64,000 bases of DNA from CAYURP01 sp964447175 (GTDB taxonomy: Bacteria > Zixibacteria > MSB-5A5 > SM23-73-2), in the NCBI GenBank assembly GCA_964447175.1, contig CAYURP010000002.1, positions 50,220 through 114,219 of the forward strand. Direction: 5' to 3'. Below the pieces are notes generated by a model that was given only the letters and a program-made list of their open reading frames with translations, was not told where the DNA came from and made no database searches. Below, piece after piece: positions 8,583 through 17,035 of this stretch. Position 1 is the first letter of the stretch. Each line of letters starts with the position of its first letter. The translations under genes were made by a program, and so were the position numbers.

Positions 8583-9947
8583 ATGTTCCAGAAGTTACGA
8601 GAAATCTTAAGCAAAATTGACGCTGATTATGCGGACGTCCGCTACGAGATCAAAAAGGAGTCTGTTATCTCATTCAGCGGAAAGGAGCTTACCCAGATCG
8701 GCTCTAATTCCACGGATGGATATGTGATAAGGGCGCTAAAAGACGGTGGGTTGGCTTCGGTTGTCTTCACCAAACAGTCCGATGCTGAGAAAGCAGTCAG
8801 ATCCGTGGTGGAGAACGCACAGCTGATTTCTAAAAACATTGATAAGCCGGTTAAGCTGGCGCAGGTGGAAAAAGCGAAGGATACCTTTATCCCTACCTTG
8901 AAGGAGGACCCCAGAAAAGTTAGTATGGAGGAGAAACTGGAGTTGATTAGAAAGTATAATGATATAGTCCTGGGATTTGACAAGATTGCCACCACAGCCA
9001 TAGGCTACGAGGAGGTAATGAGGGAAAAATACTTCCTCAGCTCAGAGGGTTCAGAGATACGGGAGGATCTGATAACCACCAGGCTGAGAGGTGAGCTGAT
9101 AAGCACAGAGGGTAACTTAAGGCAGAATATCCGGGTAGCTGCTGGCGGGAGCAACGGATTTTCCACTATCAGGGATCAGGAAAGCTATTTTGAGAAGCGA
9201 GCCAAAACAGTAATTGACCTTTTGAAAGCCAAGCCGGTCAAAGGCGGAACTTATAACTGTATTTTGAATCCCAGCATGGCAGGTGTTTTCACCCATGAGG
9301 CATTTGGCCATTTTTCCGAAGCGGATTTGATTGAGAACCTTCCGGCAATGCGGGAGAAAATGAAAATTGGAAACAAGCTGGGCAATGACATCCTGAATAT
9401 AGCGGACAATGCTACATTACCGGATCAGCTCGGATTCTACAAATATGATGATGAAGGAATAAAGGTTCGACACACCCAGCTTATGAAAAATGGCGTTTTA
9501 ACCGGTCATTTACATTCAAGAAGAACTGCTGCTGAATTCGGGGAACCCATCTCGGGCCACACAGTGGCTGAGGATTATCGCTATGCTCCCATAATCAGGA
9601 TGGGGACCATATTCATCGAGCGGGGCAAGCATACCTTCGATGATCTGGTTAAAATGCTGGGCGATGGATTGTACGTCCTGGATGCCAAGGGCGGCGAGAC
9701 CTCCGGTGAGAATTTCAGTTTCGGTGCCCAGTATGCCTACCATGTGAAAAATGGCAAGGTGGGTGAGATGGTGCGGGATATAAACGTCTCGGGCAACCTG
9801 TACCAGACATTGAAGAACATAAATGCAATCGGGAATGATTTTACCCTGTCAAAAGTTGGGGGCTGTGGCAAGTGGCAGGCTAATATCCGTTCCTGTTACG
9901 GGGGTCCGCATATACTTGTCAACAATCTCGTCATAGGAGGTGTGTGA
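8583..9947 (+). CDS. tldD: Metalloprotease TldD
   Basis: A 454-residue TldD subunit of the TldD/TldE heterodimeric zinc protease, which degrades unfolded peptides and matures some modified peptides. The HExxxH zinc motif is HEAFGH at residues 238-243. SSEGSEIREDLITTR and the C-terminal GGCGKWQANIRSCYGG (third ligand region) also fit. AAGGAGG is well spaced before the ATG. The stop codon overlaps the start of tldE, indicating translational coupling and an equimolar complex. No candidate precursor peptide lies next to it. Confidence 0.93.
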   Translation: MFQKLREILSKIDADYADVRYEIKKESVISFSGKELTQIGSNSTDGYVIRALKDGGLASVVFTKQSDAEKAVRSVVENAQLISKNIDKPVKLAQVEKAKDTFIPTLKEDPRKVSMEEKLELIRKYNDIVLGFDKIATTAIGYEEVMREKYFLSSEGSEIREDLITTRLRGELISTEGNLRQNIRVAAGGSNGFSTIRDQESYFEKRAKTVIDLLKAKPVKGGTYNCILNPSMAGVFTHEAFGHFSEADLIENLPAMREKMKIGNKLGNDILNIADNATLPDQLGFYKYDDEGIKVRHTQLMKNGVLTGHLHSRRTAAEFGEPISGHTVAEDYRYAPIIRMGTIFIERGKHTFDDLVKMLGDGLYVLDAKGGETSGENFSFGAQYAYHVKNGKVGEMVRDINVSGNLYQTLKNINAIGNDFTLSKVGGCGKWQANIRSCYGGPHILVNNLVIGGV

Positions 9948-11257
9948 TGGAGAAATTACTGGAAATGGCTAAAAAGGTATGCGACAAGTCAGAGGTTTAT
10001 TCGGTGGAATATACCAACAATCACGTTTCATTTGAAAATGCCAAACTTCAGAACATAGATAACAAGTTTCAGTCAGGGTTAAGTCTGAGAATAATCAAAG
10101 ACGGTAAGCTGGGATTTGCCTACACCAGGAATCTGATAAATCGGGAAGAGCTTGTGCAGAATGCCCTTGAGTCTTTGAAAGGTGGAGTGGAGGCAGAGTA
10201 TGATTTTCCTTTGACCAATGATCTTCCCAAGCTCAATACCTATGATTCATCTATGGAAAAGCTTTCAGGCAGGGATATGGTGAATGAGTGTGCTCGGGTG
10301 TGCGATCACTTAAAATCCAATACGGACGGTGAGATCGAGATGAATTCACTTGCCGTCACAGATAAGTTACGCATCATAAACACCGAGGGAACCGACATCA
10401 CCGGGCAAAGCACCACCTACGCCATGTTCGGAGCTATAACCTATCCCGGAGTCGGCACAGGCATCTTGAGATTTTTCCAGGATAAAAAATTCGATAAGTT
10501 TCCTGACGACACAGCAAACGATATGATCCAGCTTTACCAGGCATCCTCCAAAGTTGTGGAAATCAAAGGGGGCAAGATGAAGGTGATGTTTATGCCCAAC
10601 AGCTGGATTACGCTCACCTGGAGAATCTCAAGCGGCACAAGCTCCAAATCGGTTTACGAGAAAATCTCGCCTGTGGCAGATAAGGTGGGAAAGAAGATAT
10701 TCGATGAAAAACTCACCATCTGTGACGATCCCTTAGACGATAAATTCCCCGGAGCCCGGGCATTCGATGATGAGGGAGTCAAATGCAGGCCCTTAACCCT
10801 GGTGGAAAACGGGGTATTGAAAAGCTTTTACTATGATCTGGACTACGCCAAAAAGATGAAAGCTAAATCCACCGGACACGGGTACAGAACGTCAATGTGG
10901 GGAGGGGATTCCATTACAATGAAGCCCATACCAGCCCTTTCTCACTTAAGAGTAAAAACCGGCAATAAGTCCTTCTCGGATTTGTTAAAATCAATGGACA
11001 AAGGCATCATAATCGAAGGAGCATTAGGACCCCACAGTGGAAACATACCCAATGGAGATTACTCAGTTGGTATCAGTCCGGGATTGTATGTGGAGAACGG
11101 CGAGATAGTAGGCCGGGTAAAGGACGTAATGGCAGCAGGCAATATCTACGAGACCTTGAAAAACGTCGTGGATATCGGCGACACCCTATATCCCACCTGG
11201 TTTGGTGCCTGGGTGCCGGCAATAGTATTCGACAACGTAAGCGTCGCCGCGAAGTAG
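9947..11257 (+). CDS. tldE: TldE/PmbA subunit of the TldD/E protease
   Basis: A 436-residue TldE/PmbA homologue. It shares the two-domain fold of TldD but lacks the HExxxH motif, as expected for the non-catalytic partner. The C-terminal GALGPHSGNIPNGDYSVG stretch and LKNVVDIGDTL are family signatures. A GTG codon immediately upstream could also start the frame. AGGAGG is 6 nt from the ATG at 9947, which overlaps the tldD TGA by one base, so I chose the ATG. It should act only together with TldD. Confidence 0.9.
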   Translation: MEKLLEMAKKVCDKSEVYSVEYTNNHVSFENAKLQNIDNKFQSGLSLRIIKDGKLGFAYTRNLINREELVQNALESLKGGVEAEYDFPLTNDLPKLNTYDSSMEKLSGRDMVNECARVCDHLKSNTDGEIEMNSLAVTDKLRIINTEGTDITGQSTTYAMFGAITYPGVGTGILRFFQDKKFDKFPDDTANDMIQLYQASSKVVEIKGGKMKVMFMPNSWITLTWRISSGTSSKSVYEKISPVADKVGKKIFDEKLTICDDPLDDKFPGARAFDDEGVKCRPLTLVENGVLKSFYYDLDYAKKMKAKSTGHGYRTSMWGGDSITMKPIPALSHLRVKTGNKSFSDLLKSMDKGIIIEGALGPHSGNIPNGDYSVGISPGLYVENGEIVGRVKDVMAAGNIYETLKNVVDIGDTLYPTWFGAWVPAIVFDNVSVAAK

Positions 11258-11307
11258 TGTATGGTTGATAGTTATTAGTAGTTAGTAAAGATCAAAACAT
11301 ATAGCCC

Positions 11308-11332
11308 GTAGGCTGGGCACCCTTGCCCAGCC
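11308..11332. repeat. GTAG-framed hairpin (GGCTGGGC/GCCCAGCC)
   Basis: GTAG followed by GGCTGGGC, an ACCCTT loop and GCCCAGCC gives a perfect 8-bp stem. It is a sibling of the element about 70 bp downstream. Both lie in the roughly 400-bp gene-free stretch between tldE and the next gene, which otherwise holds only a promoter. Confidence 0.6.
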
Positions 11333-11401
11333 GTAGATTCGGAAGGGCTGGTCATGCCATAGGCAGATCCCTGCCAACGAAAGTAAAGACATATATCCCG
11401 T

Positions 11402-11426
11402 GTAGGTCGGGCACCCCTGCCCGACC
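11402..11426. repeat. GTAG-framed hairpin (GGTCGGGC/GCCCGACC)
   Basis: GTAGGTCGGGC, an ACCCCT loop and GCCCGACC form an 8-bp perfect stem. The inverted version of the same core occurs at 24312-24337 with a different loop. Confidence 0.6.
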
Positions 11427-11475
11427 ACCCTCTCCTCCTTTTTTCACGGTTATAGATTCTCTACAAAATAAAAGC

Positions 11476-11510
11476 TTGACTGAAGGGGTAAATGAACATA
11501 GTTTTATAAT
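11476..11510 (+). promoter_or_regulatory. Promoter region upstream of the 152-residue gene
   Basis: TTGACT (11476-11481) in AGCTTGACTG is followed by TAGTTT at 17-nt spacing (11499-11504) and by a perfect TATAAT at 11505-11510. Which hexamer is used as the -10 is unclear. The likely transcript starts about 140 nt before the gene. Confidence 0.4.
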
Positions 11511-11657
11511 AGTTGAAGCTTTTGCGAATTTGGAATTTTCGGGTGGTTCACAGTAGCCAAGTACAACTCAGAATCTGGGAATTAGAAAATGTCGATGCTG
11601 AAAGACTAAGAAGCATGGGCAGTTTTATTGCTGTATGGCCAAAAAGAGGAGGCTTAA

Positions 11658-12116
11658 ATGAAGTACTTAGATCGAGCTAAAGAAATCATTGAAGAATTCC
11701 GTAAAGTAAGTCATTTGCCTGTTGACTTAGACGAACTTTGCTTTGAGATCAAAGCTCCAGAAGACCATGAAAGAGGGAGAAGGTTCTTTTTGTTTGCTCG
11801 AGATTTCAATCAAGCTGGCGCAGTTGAGTTTGAAATAAAGTGTGTACTCGGTACAATCGAGGACCCTATAGCTTGTGTGAATCTCGCGCTCCTTAATGGA
11901 CGAAATTGTGGATACAAGCATGGTCTTTTTGCATGCGGCTTACGCGCAGATCCCTCGGTTCCTCCGTTTTTTGTTTTGGCGAGACGCATGGCATTTGCCC
12001 CTTCGACTTTTGCACGAGAGGCGGGTGGTATGCTTTGGGCAGAGCTTATCCCCATTATACGTCCGCCTTTTACATCTATGGAATTAGAAGCCCCGGAGGG
12101 TGTTTCCTTGTTTTAG
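11658..12116 (+). CDS. Hypothetical protein, 152 residues
   Basis: I do not recognise this protein. A well-placed AGAGGAGG precedes the ATG. The N-terminal half is acidic and helical (about 1-45), then comes a core with FEIKCVLGTIEDP and a segment of small and aromatic residues (VPPFFVLARRM, about 100-110). It has no signal peptide, membrane segment or cysteine pattern. Two other frames are open over the last 200 bases, so a frameshift cannot be excluded. It lies 69 nt upstream of the STAND NTPase on the same strand and probably shares its transcript, so it may be a partner of that protein. Confidence 0.55.
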   Translation: MKYLDRAKEIIEEFRKVSHLPVDLDELCFEIKAPEDHERGRRFFLFARDFNQAGAVEFEIKCVLGTIEDPIACVNLALLNGRNCGYKHGLFACGLRADPSVPPFFVLARRMAFAPSTFAREAGGMLWAELIPIIRPPFTSMELEAPEGVSLF

Positions 12117-12185
12117 AATGATTGCTAATTTCTCTCGATGCATCGCCATTAGGAAATATTGAGGCTTATGAAGGAGTGAGTTAGA

Positions 12186-14636
12186 ATGGAAATAATCGTA
12201 GCGCTGATTGGAGTGGCAGGTGGGATTGCAGCGGTATATTTCGGCTATTGGCTCGTGAAGAGGGACCGCGAGAAGGACAAAGGCCAAGAACCACGAAAAC
12301 CACTTCGTCCACCATCCCCTCCGACACCAAGCAGTCTACCGGAAGCGATTCCTAAACTTCCTGATCCCTACTTTGCTCATCCCTATCCTTTGCAGAAAAA
12401 TTTCACTGGCAGGATGGCTGAAAGAATGGAGTTAACCGAATGGTTCACTAAAAGCTCTGATCCAATGTTTGCCTATATTGCCATTGGAGGTATGGGTAAG
12501 TCTGCACTTACCTGGTATTGGTTGAATGAGGATATCATTAAACAGGGATTGGCACCGGAGGGAGTTATCTGGTGGTCTTTTTATGACGAAGAAGCAAGAT
12601 TTGAGACTTTCTTACTGAAAGCCATCCAATATGCAAGCAAAGGCAAAACCGATCCTAAAACGATAGACTCCACACGAGATAGAATGGAGTGCCTTTGCCA
12701 CCTCCTTCGTGATAACCGATTTCTCTTAGTTCTTGACGGCGTAGAGCGCGTCCTTCGGGAGTACGCCGGCTTGGGGTCTCCTTATAAAGGTGATGAGGTG
12801 AAAGAGGATGAAAGGGGAGATTTCCGGGTGTGTGTCGATCCGAATGTTGGCATGTTTTTACAGTGGTTATGCTCTAGTAATCCACAGACAAAGATACTCC
12901 TCACCAGTAGATTGTTTCCAAAAGAGCTGGATGGTATGTCAGGATGCTGTAAAGAAGAACTGGAGGAGATGTACAAACAGGATGCAGTTGAGTTTTTTCT
13001 TCTGCAAGGAGTTAAAGGAACAAGAGCTGAAATCGAGAGGGCTTGTGAGCCTTATGGTTGTCATCCGTTGGGCTTAAGACTACTCTCAGGTATGATTTTG
13101 AAAGATCCAAAATTTCAGGGTGATATAGTGGGATGGACAAGACATAATCCCATACCTGAATTAACAGGGACACAAAGACAACATCATATATTAGGATTAT
13201 CCTATGACTCATTAGATTCGTCGAAACAATCGCTAATAAGCAAACTATCAGCATTCAGGTATCCGATGGCCTATGATGCAATCTCTATTTTAAATGAATT
13301 TGGAAATGAAAAGGAATTCGATGAAGCATTAATTGAATTGAGAGATAGGGGCCTGTTACTGCGAAATGACAAGACAAATAGATACGACCTGCACCCTATT
13401 GTAAGAAGCTACTGCTATGATAGACTGTTAGATAAAAAAGGCGTTCATTCTCAATTACGCGACTACTTTGCAAAAGTGCCACAACCTGAAAGGGTAGAAT
13501 CTCTGGACGATTTAGCGCCGGTTATTGAATTGTATCACCATACAGTGAATTCGGGGAGGTATGATGAGGCTTTTCATTTGGTACCTGAACGGCTTCATGG
13601 CCCCCTTTATTATGTTCTTGGTGCTTATCAAACTGTTATTGACCTTCTTTGCGCTTTATTCCCAGATGGTGAAGATAAGCCACCGCGGTTAAAAGAAAAA
13701 AATGCTCAGTCGTGGGCACTGCACTCATTAGCAGGCTCCTACTCCATATCTGGTCAGAGTAATAAGGCAGTCCCGCTGTTGCAGATGGGAAATGAGATTG
13801 ACCAGAGACTAGAAAATAAACAAGGGCTTGCTGTCGGTTTGGGATGTCTTGCCCTTGGGCCTCAAATTTTGCTTGGTGAACTTAAGTCTGCTGAGGCTAA
13901 CTTACGGCGTTCAATTGACTTATCTCACGAAATTGAGCATGAATTTGATGAAGCTGTTGGCCATGAAGAGCTTGGTCGATTGCTCGCATATCAAGGTAGG
14001 TTTGAGGAATCAGAAACCGAGCTTTTAAAAGCACAAGGAGTGTTTGACCAATACGGCCATACTGAAACCAATTTAGTGTCTGTTGTCCGAGCATATCTTT
14101 CCTTGCTTGCCCTTTTCATCGACAAGCCTTCGGTAGCTTTAGAATTTGCAGAAAAGGCGTTTGAACTTGCTAAGAAATCACAGAAAGCAAAATGTCCATA
14201 TGCCGGACCTCAGGACATCATTCGAGCTGAATGGATACTTGGTGCTTCGTATCTTGCTAACGAGGATTTGCCAAATGCTGAGAAACATTTACATGAGTCA
14301 TTGAATAGGGACAGAAGAATAAATATGGTGGATTTAGAGCCGGACATCCTTTTGGAACTGGCGAAACTTAGATTTAAACAAAAACATAAGGGACATAAAG
14401 AAGAAGCATTAAAACTGGCTAATGAGGCTTTGCAGATTGCAGATAGATGCGAGTATAGGCTGAAGCAGGCGGATATACATAATTTCATGGCAGAATTTTA
14501 TCTTGGCAAAAAGGATTATTCGACCGCAAAAGAACACGCTGATATTGCCGAAGAGCGAGCGAAATGCGGGTATAAGCCGGCGCTGGATAAAGCCATAAAA
14601 TTATCGAAGTTGATTGCTGAAAAATCGAAGAGTTGA
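12186..14636 (+). CDS. Membrane-anchored STAND NTPase (NB-ARC-like) with TPR repeats
   Basis: An 816-residue signal-transduction ATPase. Residues 2-22 form one membrane helix, followed by a proline-rich linker (about 36-60). The NTPase core has the P-loop GGMGKS (101-106), Walker B LLVLDGVER (180-188), a sensor-like ILLTSR (237-242) and the CHPLGLRLL motif (292-300). A winged-helix region follows, and then about 380 residues of TPR-like repeats. STAND proteins oligomerise when the repeat domain senses a trigger, and many bacterial ones are antiviral or regulatory. No enzymatic effector domain is present. The membrane segment is the only candidate output, or simply an anchor. GGAGTG lies upstream of the ATG. 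Its location among repeats suggests an accessory gene. Confidence 0.82.
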   Translation: MEIIVALIGVAGGIAAVYFGYWLVKRDREKDKGQEPRKPLRPPSPPTPSSLPEAIPKLPDPYFAHPYPLQKNFTGRMAERMELTEWFTKSSDPMFAYIAIGGMGKSALTWYWLNEDIIKQGLAPEGVIWWSFYDEEARFETFLLKAIQYASKGKTDPKTIDSTRDRMECLCHLLRDNRFLLVLDGVERVLREYAGLGSPYKGDEVKEDERGDFRVCVDPNVGMFLQWLCSSNPQTKILLTSRLFPKELDGMSGCCKEELEEMYKQDAVEFFLLQGVKGTRAEIERACEPYGCHPLGLRLLSGMILKDPKFQGDIVGWTRHNPIPELTGTQRQHHILGLSYDSLDSSKQSLISKLSAFRYPMAYDAISILNEFGNEKEFDEALIELRDRGLLLRNDKTNRYDLHPIVRSYCYDRLLDKKGVHSQLRDYFAKVPQPERVESLDDLAPVIELYHHTVNSGRYDEAFHLVPERLHGPLYYVLGAYQTVIDLLCALFPDGEDKPPRLKEKNAQSWALHSLAGSYSISGQSNKAVPLLQMGNEIDQRLENKQGLAVGLGCLALGPQILLGELKSAEANLRRSIDLSHEIEHEFDEAVGHEELGRLLAYQGRFEESETELLKAQGVFDQYGHTETNLVSVVRAYLSLLALFIDKPSVALEFAEKAFELAKKSQKAKCPYAGPQDIIRAEWILGASYLANEDLPNAEKHLHESLNRDRRINMVDLEPDILLELAKLRFKQKHKGHKEEALKLANEALQIADRCEYRLKQADIHNFMAEFYLGKKDYSTAKEHADIAEERAKCGYKPALDKAIKLSKLIAEKSKS

Positions 14637-14644
14637 ATAATGCT

Positions 14645-14720
14645 ATGACGAATGACGTATGATTGATGACGAATAACGGATAACGAAACGGATTTTACGA
14701 ATCACGAATAACGTATAACG
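14645..14720. repeat. Degenerate ACGAATAACG tandem repeat
   Basis: Between the STAND gene and the alkyltransferase-like gene the sequence consists of variants of (T/A)ACGAATAACG, GACGTATGA and ACGTATAACG, with at least six related units in 76 bp. It is not a perfect tandem repeat. It could be a relic of slipped replication or an insertion scar. Confidence 0.5.
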
Positions 14721-14726
14721 AGAAAA

Positions 14727-15035
14727 ATGATCGAGTCTTTTCATCAACGGGTTATTGATCTCATAAAATCCATTCCAAAAGGTAAAGTAGCTCCCTATGG
14801 ACAGATTGCGGCTATGGCTGGTGATCCCCGGGGGGCACGGATGGTGGTCCGGGTACTGCACTCCTCCAGCAAAAAAGAGAACCTTCCCTGGCATAGGGTA
14901 GTGAACAGCGAAGGTGGTATATCGTTGAAGCCGGGCTCCGGATACGAAGTTCAAAAGGAACTCCTTAAAGAAGAGGGGATTGTCTTTAAAGAGGATGACT
15001 GCATCGATTTAAGACGATTCCGCTGGAAACTTTAG
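14727..15035 (+). CDS. Alkyltransferase-like (ATL) DNA-repair protein
   Basis: A 102-residue protein of the MGMT/Ogt DNA-binding fold. The catalytic PCHRV motif of O6-alkylguanine transferases is replaced by PWHRV (residues 54-58), so the methyl-acceptor cysteine is missing. This is the hallmark of alkyltransferase-like proteins, which bind O6-alkylguanine without repairing it and pass the lesion to nucleotide excision repair. GARMVVRVLHSS matches the recognition helix. The ATG at 14727 lies after AACGAGAAAA with a weak ribosome site. No uvr gene is in the window. Confidence 0.85.
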   Translation: MIESFHQRVIDLIKSIPKGKVAPYGQIAAMAGDPRGARMVVRVLHSSSKKENLPWHRVVNSEGGISLKPGSGYEVQKELLKEEGIVFKEDDCIDLRRFRWKL

Positions 15036-15048
15036 TCTTCCTTATCAC

Positions 15049-15077
15049 TTGCCGTAATATCACTAATCCATTATATT
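15049..15077 (+). promoter_or_regulatory. Promoter of the TPR/VWA gene pair
   Basis: TTGCCG (15049-15054), a 17-nt spacer and TATATT (15072-15077). Transcription would start near 15084, which favours the ATG at 15114 over the GTG at 15096 as the first codon of the next gene. Confidence 0.4.
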
Positions 15078-15113
15078 TACCCGTAGTATAAGAATGTGAG
15101 ATTAAGATTGACT

Positions 15114-17033
15114 ATGGGTAAAAATTCGAAAATCAGATTGGTTTTTCATGTTTCATTTTTATTTTTGATTTTTGCACTCTTTTTCCCTCAGGCTTCTTTT
15201 TGTAAGAAATATGTTAACCTGGAGATCAGAATCGAGGAGGGGATTCCGGAAGATTCCCTAAGCTTCCAAGTTATTGATAAAAGGGTGATCCAACTGGAGC
15301 TGGATAAGGAGAACTATTCTTTTCAGGGAGATTTCTCCCTTTATATTACTCCCTCTATTCCGGAATATCCCCTTTTGAAACTGCGAATCGAGCTTTTTTC
15401 TATTGGGCCGGATTTTCAGAGACAATTCCTGGAAAAAGTAGTGGGCAGAAATGAAATGATCACCCTTGATCCTGTGAGAGTGAAACAAGGCAGGGTCTTC
15501 AAGGTAAATCTTTTCCCGGAGATAATTGAAAAGGAAGAGGAGAAAGAGCTTTGCGAATATGATCTGACCGATCCGGATTTGTGGTATTCGGATGTAAGCG
15601 TCCGCTTCGAGTTTAACTATCTTAAGAATTCCCTGGCGGATTATCACTGGAATTTAAACAAAGGCTACCTGGAACGGGAATACAAAAACCTGGAGAAATA
15701 TTTCAAGTTCCAGTATACCCGGAAGGTGGATTACCATCTCTGTCCCTGCAGAATCGGTCAAATTACCTGGGATGAGAGGTTCGGGACAAGCATAGACCCG
15801 GTGAAAAACAGGGTCTTTGTGCTTTACAATCAAAAGGAGAAAACGGTTGACTCGCCAGAGGCTTGGTTTATGGTTTTCTATCAATACTGGGGCTATGCTC
15901 CAGCCTTTGTGGTGGAGGGTGTATCCGGTTGTATGGGAATTGGTCATTATTTTGCCAAAAAATTGAAGGATAAAGGTGAGATTGTCCCTCTGAATAAATT
16001 CAAAATCTCTAAGGATTACTGGAGTTTTCCCCCACGGGTTGCCTTTGTAGAAGCCTCATCCTTTATCCGATTCCTGTGCGATGAATATGGCACAGGCAAA
16101 TTCAAGGAGTTTTATCAAAAAGTTACAGATTTAACCTTTGACCAGGTCTTTGAGAAGATATATTCGAAAAAACTGTCCCAGATTGAATCCGAATGGTTTC
16201 ACTTTCTGGATAAGTACGAAATACTTTATGGTGATTTAGTCTATTTTGCCAATATCAAATATAACTATAATGATTTCGAAATGGCTATTCCTATGTTTGA
16301 GGACCTTTTAGATTTGGCTGAGACTCAAGGGGAATCGCTCAACGCCTTGCAGGCTTTAGGGAATTCCTATTATACCGGCGGGAAATACGAGAAGGCACTT
16401 TCCATTTTTCAAAAAAAATCTGACTATTTTCCAAAGGACCCCCGGGGCTGGAATATTTTAGGTAATATCCAACTTATTCTGGGGGAATTTGACTCATCTA
16501 AAAAAAATTATCATAAAGCTGCAGCTCTGGACACAAATTACACCGACCCCTTTATCAGTCTGGGAAAGATTTTTTTGATCTCAGAGGAGTATGATTCCGC
16601 CCGGATCTATTTTGACCTGGCCGAAAAGAAAAATCCAGGCCTGGAGGGCATTATCGATTTGAATCTGGGGAGGACCGAAATTCACAGGGTTTCAGGTGAT
16701 TCACTGGGAGCGGAGGGAAAAGCCAGGGAAGCTTTACGTTTCTCCCGGAATTTTTTGTCTCAAGTGCCGGAAAAGGCTGTGCCTTATCTTAAAGTAGGGG
16801 AATCTTTTCTGGAACTGGGCTTTCCGGATTCCGCCTTGAGGTATCTGGAGCTGGCAGAATTTCTGGAGGACAGGCCCTTTTATCAGGGAGAGCTTTTTTT
16901 GGCTATGGGAAAGGCATATCTTTTCACCGGAGAAAAGGATCTGGCTCAGGTTTATCTTCAAAAGGTGCTGGATACTCCTTGCGCTTTATCTGATAAAAGG
17001 GAAGCAGAAAGAATACTGGAAGAGCTTAAATAA
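15114..17033 (+). CDS. Secreted TPR protein with a degenerate peptidase-MA-like domain
   Basis: About 639 residues. A signal peptide (LVFHVSFLFLIFALFFPQASFC) leads into a beta-rich N-terminal part. Between about 200 and 370 lies a region resembling gluzincin peptidase-MA-like domains (VFVLYNQKEK, AFVVEGVSGCMGIGHY, EYGTGKFKEFYQKV), but no HExxH is present, so it is probably inactive. The C-terminal half is made of TPRs (LNALQALGNSYYTGGKYEKA, GWNILGNIQLILGEFDSS). An in-frame GTG 18 nt upstream is an alternative start. It ends 2 nt before the VWA gene, so the two are an operon, and a shared periplasmic role is likely. Confidence 0.7.
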   Translation: MGKNSKIRLVFHVSFLFLIFALFFPQASFCKKYVNLEIRIEEGIPEDSLSFQVIDKRVIQLELDKENYSFQGDFSLYITPSIPEYPLLKLRIELFSIGPDFQRQFLEKVVGRNEMITLDPVRVKQGRVFKVNLFPEIIEKEEEKELCEYDLTDPDLWYSDVSVRFEFNYLKNSLADYHWNLNKGYLEREYKNLEKYFKFQYTRKVDYHLCPCRIGQITWDERFGTSIDPVKNRVFVLYNQKEKTVDSPEAWFMVFYQYWGYAPAFVVEGVSGCMGIGHYFAKKLKDKGEIVPLNKFKISKDYWSFPPRVAFVEASSFIRFLCDEYGTGKFKEFYQKVTDLTFDQVFEKIYSKKLSQIESEWFHFLDKYEILYGDLVYFANIKYNYNDFEMAIPMFEDLLDLAETQGESLNALQALGNSYYTGGKYEKALSIFQKKSDYFPKDPRGWNILGNIQLILGEFDSSKKNYHKAAALDTNYTDPFISLGKIFLISEEYDSARIYFDLAEKKNPGLEGIIDLNLGRTEIHRVSGDSLGAEGKAREALRFSRNFLSQVPEKAVPYLKVGESFLELGFPDSALRYLELAEFLEDRPFYQGELFLAMGKAYLFTGEKDLAQVYLQKVLDTPCALSDKREAERILEELK

Positions 17034-17035
17034 TC

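Noticed and set aside
11323..11556. A 77-codon frame over the GTAG hairpins after tldE
   Set aside because: It is made of the palindromic repeats themselves and a promoter, with proline-rich, low-complexity translation and no ribosome site.
11513..11680. A 55-codon frame starting with TTG upstream of the 152-residue gene
   Set aside because: It reads protein-like in its second half, but has no ribosome site, begins almost on the putative -10 hexamer and overlaps the start of a better-supported gene.
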